From Planctomycetales bacterium (GTDB lineage Bacteria; Planctomycetota; Planctomycetia; Pirellulales; UBA7805): 8,559 nucleotides of DNA. A model generated the notes under the pieces. That model was given only the letters and a program-made list of their open reading frames with translations, was not told where the DNA came from and searched no databases. Shown in pieces: positions 5,429 through 8,559 of this stretch. The DNA is taken from assembly GCA_011772275.1 (NCBI GenBank), contig WVZU01000030.1, forward strand, positions 2,512-11,070, given 5' to 3'. Position numbers and translations under genes: made by a program. Within the stretch, counting starts at the first letter, position 1, and each line of letters opens with the position of its first letter.

Positions 5429-6793
5429 TTAGATCAGCCCGTACTTGTGCAGCTTTTTATACAGCGTGACCCGGCTGATCCCCAAATCCCTTGCCGTCCG
5501 AGCCCGGTTGTTGTCATTCCGTTCCAGCGAGGCAACGATCGCGTGGATCTCGGCCGAAACCTTGGTTTGCAGCCATTTGGAATTGGTATCTTCCACCAAG
5601 CTCGTTTTTGGCTGGTCGCTCGAGGCCAAAAATACGCTCGGCAAATCGGACAGTTCAATCCGTCGGCCGGCGCTGAGCGCCACGGAGCGTTCAACAACAT
5701 TTCGCAGTTCGCGCATGTTGCCCGGCCAGGAATGCGCCTCCATGGCCTCCAGGACCTGGGGCGCGATCGCGGGGGCGGCACAACCGGCGTCTGCCGCGTA
5801 ACTGGCCACCCACTTGTCCACCAGCGGCCGGATCAGCGAGCGGCGTTTGCGCAACGGCGGTAAGGCAAAGGCCACGACGTTCACACGATAATACAGGTCG
5901 CGCCGAAAGCGGCCTGCCGCGACCTCGTCTTCCAGGGATCGATTGGTGGCCACGATGATCCTGGCCCGCAGCGGCAGGACCTGGTTGCTGCCCACCGGCT
6001 CGAACACCCGCTCGTCCACCGCCCGCAAAAGTTTGGCCTGAGTGGTTAACGGCAAGGCATCGATCTCGTCAATCATCAACGTGCCCCCGGCCACGGCGGT
6101 AAACTTCCCTTCGTGCGGCCTGTCCGCCCCGGTGAAGGACCCTTTGGCGTGCCCAAACATCTCGCTTTCGACGATCGTCGGCGTCAAGGCTCCGGAATCA
6201 ATTACGACAAAGGGCTGCTCGCGGCGCGGTGAAAGCTCGTGAATCAGCCGCGCTAAACGGGTCTTCCCCGTGCCCGTCTCGCCGCTCAACAGAATCGTGG
6301 TATTCAGGGGAGCGACTGAGCGGACCTGGTCGACGACCTCGATCATCGGGGGCGAATCGTAAAAGAAGGGGTCCGCACCGCCGATGCTCTGCACCGAGCT
6401 GCCCCGCTGAGTCTCTGCCCTCATGCCGGAATTCAGGCGGATCACATCGAACAACAAGGCCAACCGCCTCAGATTGACAGGCCGGGTCAAGTAATCGATG
6501 GCTCCGCGACGGAGGACGTCAATGCCACGCCCCACCTCGTGACTGTCGCCAATGCACACCAGAGGGATCTGACGGGGTTCAGCCCGCAGCTTCTGCAAAA
6601 GCTGTATCACCGCTCGTTGGTCCGCATCGTCAACGATGTGTGCGAGGACCAACCGGGCCTCTCCCAACCGGCTGTCGACCTGGCCGTACGCGTCGACCAC
6701 GGTCAGCTGCCAACCGGAAACCGAGGCAACCGCCTGCTGGACACCTTCTACCAGCCCGCGGTCGCGGGAAATGAACAGAACGCTTACCTTCAT
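5429..6793 (-). CDS. Sigma-54-dependent activator (NtrC family) with degenerate receiver domain
   Basis: 454 residues from ATG at 6793; a TTG at 6805 with AGGGG upstream is an alternative start adding four residues. Residues 1-120 fit a CheY-like receiver fold, but the beta-3 sequence RLVLAH has H52 where the phosphoacceptor Asp belongs, the beta-1 acidic pair is largely lost (FISRD), and the switch Lys is R104 (YLTRP). The AAA+ domain (about 143-375) has Walker A GETGTGKT (171-178), the sigma-54 contact loop as GSFTGA (218-223, usually GAFTGA), Walker B TLMIDEID (238-245) and arginines in GRFRRDLYYR. The C-terminal Fis-type helix-turn-helix is at about 412-454 (NNRARTARDLGISRVTLYKK). The gene lies upstream of the flp operon in the same direction, and a sigma-54 promoter precedes both. 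It is probably the Tad operon activator, working without classical phosphorylation; the target is inferred from position. Confidence 0.93.
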   Translation of the reverse strand: MKVSVLFISRDRGLVEGVQQAVASVSGWQLTVVDAYGQVDSRLGEARLVLAHIVDDADQRAVIQLLQKLRAEPRQIPLVCIGDSHEVGRGIDVLRRGAIDYLTRPVNLRRLALLFDVIRLNSGMRAETQRGSSVQSIGGADPFFYDSPPMIEVVDQVRSVAPLNTTILLSGETGTGKTRLARLIHELSPRREQPFVVIDSGALTPTIVESEMFGHAKGSFTGADRPHEGKFTAVAGGTLMIDEIDALPLTTQAKLLRAVDERVFEPVGSNQVLPLRARIIVATNRSLEDEVAAGRFRRDLYYRVNVVAFALPPLRKRRSLIRPLVDKWVASYAADAGCAAPAIAPQVLEAMEAHSWPGNMRELRNVVERSVALSAGRRIELSDLPSVFLASSDQPKTSLVEDTNSKWLQTKVSAEIHAIVASLERNDNNRARTARDLGISRVTLYKKLHKYGLI

Positions 6794-6859
6794 GGAAACA
6801 AACAAGGCGCCCCTGCCCCTGGCTTCCAGGACGCTCTTCAGTCGGGTTTTTTAGAGGTT

Positions 6860-6912
6860 CCGGATCGCTGCGCGATCCCGGATGATGGCCGGTTGGCTCG
6901 GACGAGCAAACC
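6860..6912 (-). repeat. Two tandem ~22-bp palindromes in the activator leader
   Basis: The first palindrome has arms GGATCGC (6862-6868) and GCGATCC (6872-6878) around TGC, extended by outer CC/GG pairs with one bulge to 6860-6881. The second has arms GGTTgGCTCG (6891-6900) and CGAGCaAACC (6903-6912), with one G/A mismatch. They are nine bases apart. If transcription starts at the sigma-54 promoter (start about 6918), both form hairpins at the very 5' end of the activator mRNA. No T-run follows either. They could also be a REP-like dispersed element or operators. Confidence 0.5.
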
Positions 6913-6928
6913 AAGCGATTCTCAAACT

Positions 6929-6944
6929 AGCATCTGGCGTGCCA
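6929..6944 (-). promoter_or_regulatory. Sigma-54 (-24/-12) promoter of the activator gene
   Basis: Minus-strand TGGCACGCCAGATGCT has the complete -24 element TGGCACG and a -12 element ATGCT with correct GG-N10-GC spacing. It points at the activator gene and predicts a start near 6918 and a 125-base leader. Since the activator needs sigma-54 promoters to work on, this suggests positive autoregulation. The evidence is consensus match and placement only. Confidence 0.65.
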
Positions 6945-7110
6945 TCCACGAGAAATTCAGCATCCCAGCGGCGGAAGCTGCCCTGCTGCCGCCGTGCAAT
7001 CTTCCCTTCCGAAGACCTGCCTCACCGAACCGGATCCGCGGTCTTTAGCGCCTGGCGAGCAGCCCTTCCGGCGAAAAATCCGGGAAAAGTCCCTCGCGAG
7101 AGCTTCTTTC

Positions 7111-7150
7111 ACTATGATTGCCAATCGCAACCTGTCAAGAAAATTGGCAA
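7111..7150 (-). promoter_or_regulatory. Inverted repeat spanning a sigma-70-like promoter
   Basis: A perfect 8-bp inverted repeat, TTGCCAAT (7118-7125) and ATTGGCAA (7143-7150), is separated by 17 bases. Within it, the minus strand carries TTGACA (7138-7133, perfect -35) followed after 16 bases by CATAGT (7116-7111, 4 of 6 matches to -10). One arm lies between -35 and -10, so a bound protein could block the promoter. The repeat also lies about 200-232 bases upstream of the predicted sigma-54 start, so it may instead be an enhancer for it. A basal promoter for the activator gene would have a leader of about 310 bases. Confidence 0.45.
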
Positions 7151-7221
7151 CCGCAGAGGAATCAGAAAATCAGCATGGCCCCGCTTGCCCACGCCAAACC
7201 GCCGCGGAGGTGCTAGCCCTT

Positions 7222-8382
7222 TCACAGGCTCGCAACCCGACCCGCCGCGGATGTACGAGCCCCAAAAATCGAGCGAGCCCATTCCAGCAGCAAAACCACT
7301 ACCAGCGGAACCTGGACGAACAACTCGGGCATGGGCCCGCTAATCCGCATGCTGGGCAAGAGGGCCAGCGTGCCCGCCAGGAACAAGCAGGCCTGCTGGA
7401 ATCGGCCCAGGGCCAGCAGACCGGTCAGCCCCATGTAATGACGCCAACTGATTGGGCTGACCAAGAGGGTGACCGGCAAAAGTGGACGCAGCGGATCAGC
7501 AGCGTCGATTTTTGAGCGCAACGGCCAGACCAGCACCGCCGTCAGTGCCAAGGCAATCGCTGCGGGCGGCAAGGCAATCGCCGAATGAACGAACCGGACC
7601 AGGGAACCGTTCTGGGAACTCAAGACGTAGTGGGCCGTATTCTCGCCCGTATAGCGCAACCAGAGGAATGTCGCCCCGCGGCCCAAAACCAGCTCTGCCA
7701 CGGCGAACAACAAAAGGCAAGTCGCCAGCGTTACCCACAACGAACGCCAGCGACGCGTGAGGACCAGCCCCAGACACAACACGGCCGGATACGCCTTGAT
7801 CGCGATGCTCAACCCCAAGGCCATGCCCGCAAGAACCGGCGCGCCAGGCAACAGGACCACGGCCAACGCAATCGAGACAAACAATAACGGCTCGTGCGTG
7901 CCCAACACCAGCGCGATACACCAGATCGGGACGGTGGCCAGGCAGGTCGGCACACTGGCGCCCACCAGCTGCCAGGCGACCACGATCGCAATCAGGCTGA
8001 GCCCACACCACAACAGCCGAGCGACGGGAAAGGGGAGCCGCGCCAGAGGCAGGGCCAGTAAGGTGGCCGGCGGGGGATGCGGCTGGCGGACCGACTGCAG
8101 CTTGCCGTAGCCGTGCTCCGGCCAACAATCGTCCAACAACTCCTGGGTCCGAGTCTGGAGGGGACGCCCCTCCCACCAGGCCCAGGCCGCCGCGTAATCC
8201 TGAGCAAAGTCGGGGGTGTCCGTCTGGAGAATCTGCGTCACGGCCAGGACCGCCAGACCTATTCCAATCAGGCAGCGGTAAATGGCCTGGCGAAGATCAA
8301 CACGAGCGGCAGAATGGCTGGCGGAGGACACGTTCAGCAGTTCACAAACCGGTATTCGATCGTGGCTCGATTTCGCGCACAA
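7222..8382 (-). CDS. Polytopic glycosyltransferase of the GT87/DUF2029 type (GT-C fold)
   Basis: Up to 386 residues. The protein is mostly hydrophobic, with some ten membrane segments beginning at about residue 34. GT87-like marks are DFAQDYAAAWAWWEGRPL (58-75), an acidic first outer loop where GT-C enzymes carry the catalytic Asp (D58 or D62), then HPPPATLLALPLARLPF (102-118), GLSIAIKAYPAVL (190-202) and SPISWRHYMGL (309-319). Such enzymes transfer a sugar, often mannose, from a polyprenyl-phosphate donor on the outer face of the membrane; the acceptor here cannot be told. The start is uncertain: the first possible one is TTG at 8382, just after an in-frame stop and without a clear ribosome site, and GTG at 8331 would give 369 residues. 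The gene has no evident link to Tad pili and probably belongs to another transcription unit. Confidence 0.75.
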   Translation of the reverse strand: MCAKSSHDRIPVCELLNVSSASHSAARVDLRQAIYRCLIGIGLAVLAVTQILQTDTPDFAQDYAAAWAWWEGRPLQTRTQELLDDCWPEHGYGKLQSVRQPHPPPATLLALPLARLPFPVARLLWCGLSLIAIVVAWQLVGASVPTCLATVPIWCIALVLGTHEPLLFVSIALAVVLLPGAPVLAGMALGLSIAIKAYPAVLCLGLVLTRRWRSLWVTLATCLLLFAVAELVLGRGATFLWLRYTGENTAHYVLSSQNGSLVRFVHSAIALPPAAIALALTAVLVWPLRSKIDAADPLRPLLPVTLLVSPISWRHYMGLTGLLALGRFQQACLFLAGTLALLPSMRISGPMPELFVQVPLVVVLLLEWARSIFGARTSAAGRVASL

Positions 8383-8559
8383 TACGACGACTCAGATCGT
8401 GCCAACCCCTGCCGAACCTTAGTCGGCCAGGGGGGATTCCGTCAACAACAACCCGACCCAATGGCCGTGCAGAGGCTGCCACCTGCCAGCACACAAAAAC
8501 GAAAACCGCTCGACAACTCGAACCGGATCCGCACCCGCATGACGAAACTGCCGAAGCCA
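8383..8559. other. Upstream flank of the glycosyltransferase gene, no secure gene
   Basis: On the minus strand one frame is open from the window edge to TAA at 8421-8419 (46 codons), which could be the end of an upstream gene, but the other two minus frames are also open over most of this stretch, so it cannot be called. A perfect -24 sigma-54 element TGGCACG occurs on the minus strand at 8404-8398, but the -12 position has GT instead of GC. Confidence 0.4.

Larger units (their letters stand above)
6794..7221. other. Regulatory region between glycosyltransferase and activator genes
   Basis: This stretch of 428 bases carries no secure gene. Plus-strand open frames run through it into the glycosyltransferase gene in antisense and are shadows. 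On the minus strand a short frame ending near 6853 has no proper start. What it holds is regulatory: the inverted repeat and sigma-70-like promoter (7111-7150), the sigma-54 promoter (6929-6944) and the tandem palindromes (6860-6912). An 8-base palindrome CTCGCGAG lies at 7094-7101. I see no convincing terminator after the glycosyltransferase stop at 7222. Confidence 0.6.

Noticed and set aside
6841..6960. Short minus-strand frame ending near 6853 between the sigma-54 promoter and the activator gene
   Set aside because: Only a GTG could start it, it lacks a ribosome site, and it overlaps the sigma-54 promoter and both palindromes.
6994..7515. 173-codon plus-strand open frame
   Set aside because: It runs antisense into the glycosyltransferase gene and is rich in Gln, Pro, Arg and Ala, as expected of a shadow frame; no ribosome site.
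8390..8404. TGGCACG before the glycosyltransferase gene, possible sigma-54 promoter
   Set aside because: The -12 element has GT instead of GC and the start would fall inside the longest reading of the gene. Only half of the consensus is met.
8419..8559. Open minus-strand frame of 46 codons from the window edge, possible 3' end of an upstream gene
   Set aside because: All three minus frames are open over most of this stretch and no family motif is seen, so it cannot be called.
1..8559. CRISPR arrays, tRNA or rRNA genes, insertion sequences, integrase or attachment sites
   Set aside because: Nothing with the regular repeat spacing, cloverleaf, transposase motifs or terminal repeats was seen on either strand.

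Overview
The window is a bacterial chromosomal segment, GC-rich by eye, with every supported gene on the minus strand. It carries the 5' part of a Tad/Flp (tight adherence, type IVc) pilus operon, the gene for a sigma-54-dependent transcription activator just upstream of it, and an unrelated membrane glycosyltransferase gene. The AAEVTEL-type pilin cores, the gene order and the spacious intergenic regions suggest a planctomycete of the Pirellulales kind. That assignment is inference; there is no rRNA or other phylogenetic marker here.

Layout in transcription order, from high to low coordinates. 8559-8383: no secure gene. 8382-7222: a GT87/DUF2029-type polytopic glycosyltransferase. 7221-6794: regulatory DNA with an inverted repeat around a sigma-70-like promoter, a good sigma-54 -24/-12 promoter, and two tandem palindromes in the predicted leader. 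6793-5429: an NtrC-family activator with a degenerate receiver domain, an AAA+ sigma-54 interaction domain and a Fis-type helix-turn-helix. 5428-4626: an 800-base gene-free region with imperfect 24-bp direct repeats and a second sigma-54 promoter. 4625-4452: pilin flp-1, only 57 codons. 4284-4117: pilin flp-2, 55 codons. 4017-3463: prepilin peptidase tadV/cpaA. 3355-2414: cpaB/rcpC. 2292-850: ATPase cpaF/tadA. 853 to the edge: platform protein tadB, cut by the window.

How the parts would work together: TadV processes the Flp prepilins, CpaF powers assembly, TadB (with a partner probably beyond the edge) forms the inner-membrane platform, and CpaB acts in the periplasm. The secretin gene (cpaC/rcpA) and tadZ/cpaE, which usually sit between cpaB and cpaF, are absent; only about 120 bases separate the two genes.

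The most interesting signal is regulatory. GG-N10-GC sigma-54 promoters lie correctly oriented upstream of both the pilin operon and the activator gene. Repeat or dyad sequences lie roughly 175-245 bases upstream of each predicted start, and both predicted transcripts would begin with a stem-loop. With the phosphoacceptor-less receiver, this looks like a self-reinforcing sigma-54 switch for Tad pili that does not depend on phosphorylation. That model is an inference from sequence.
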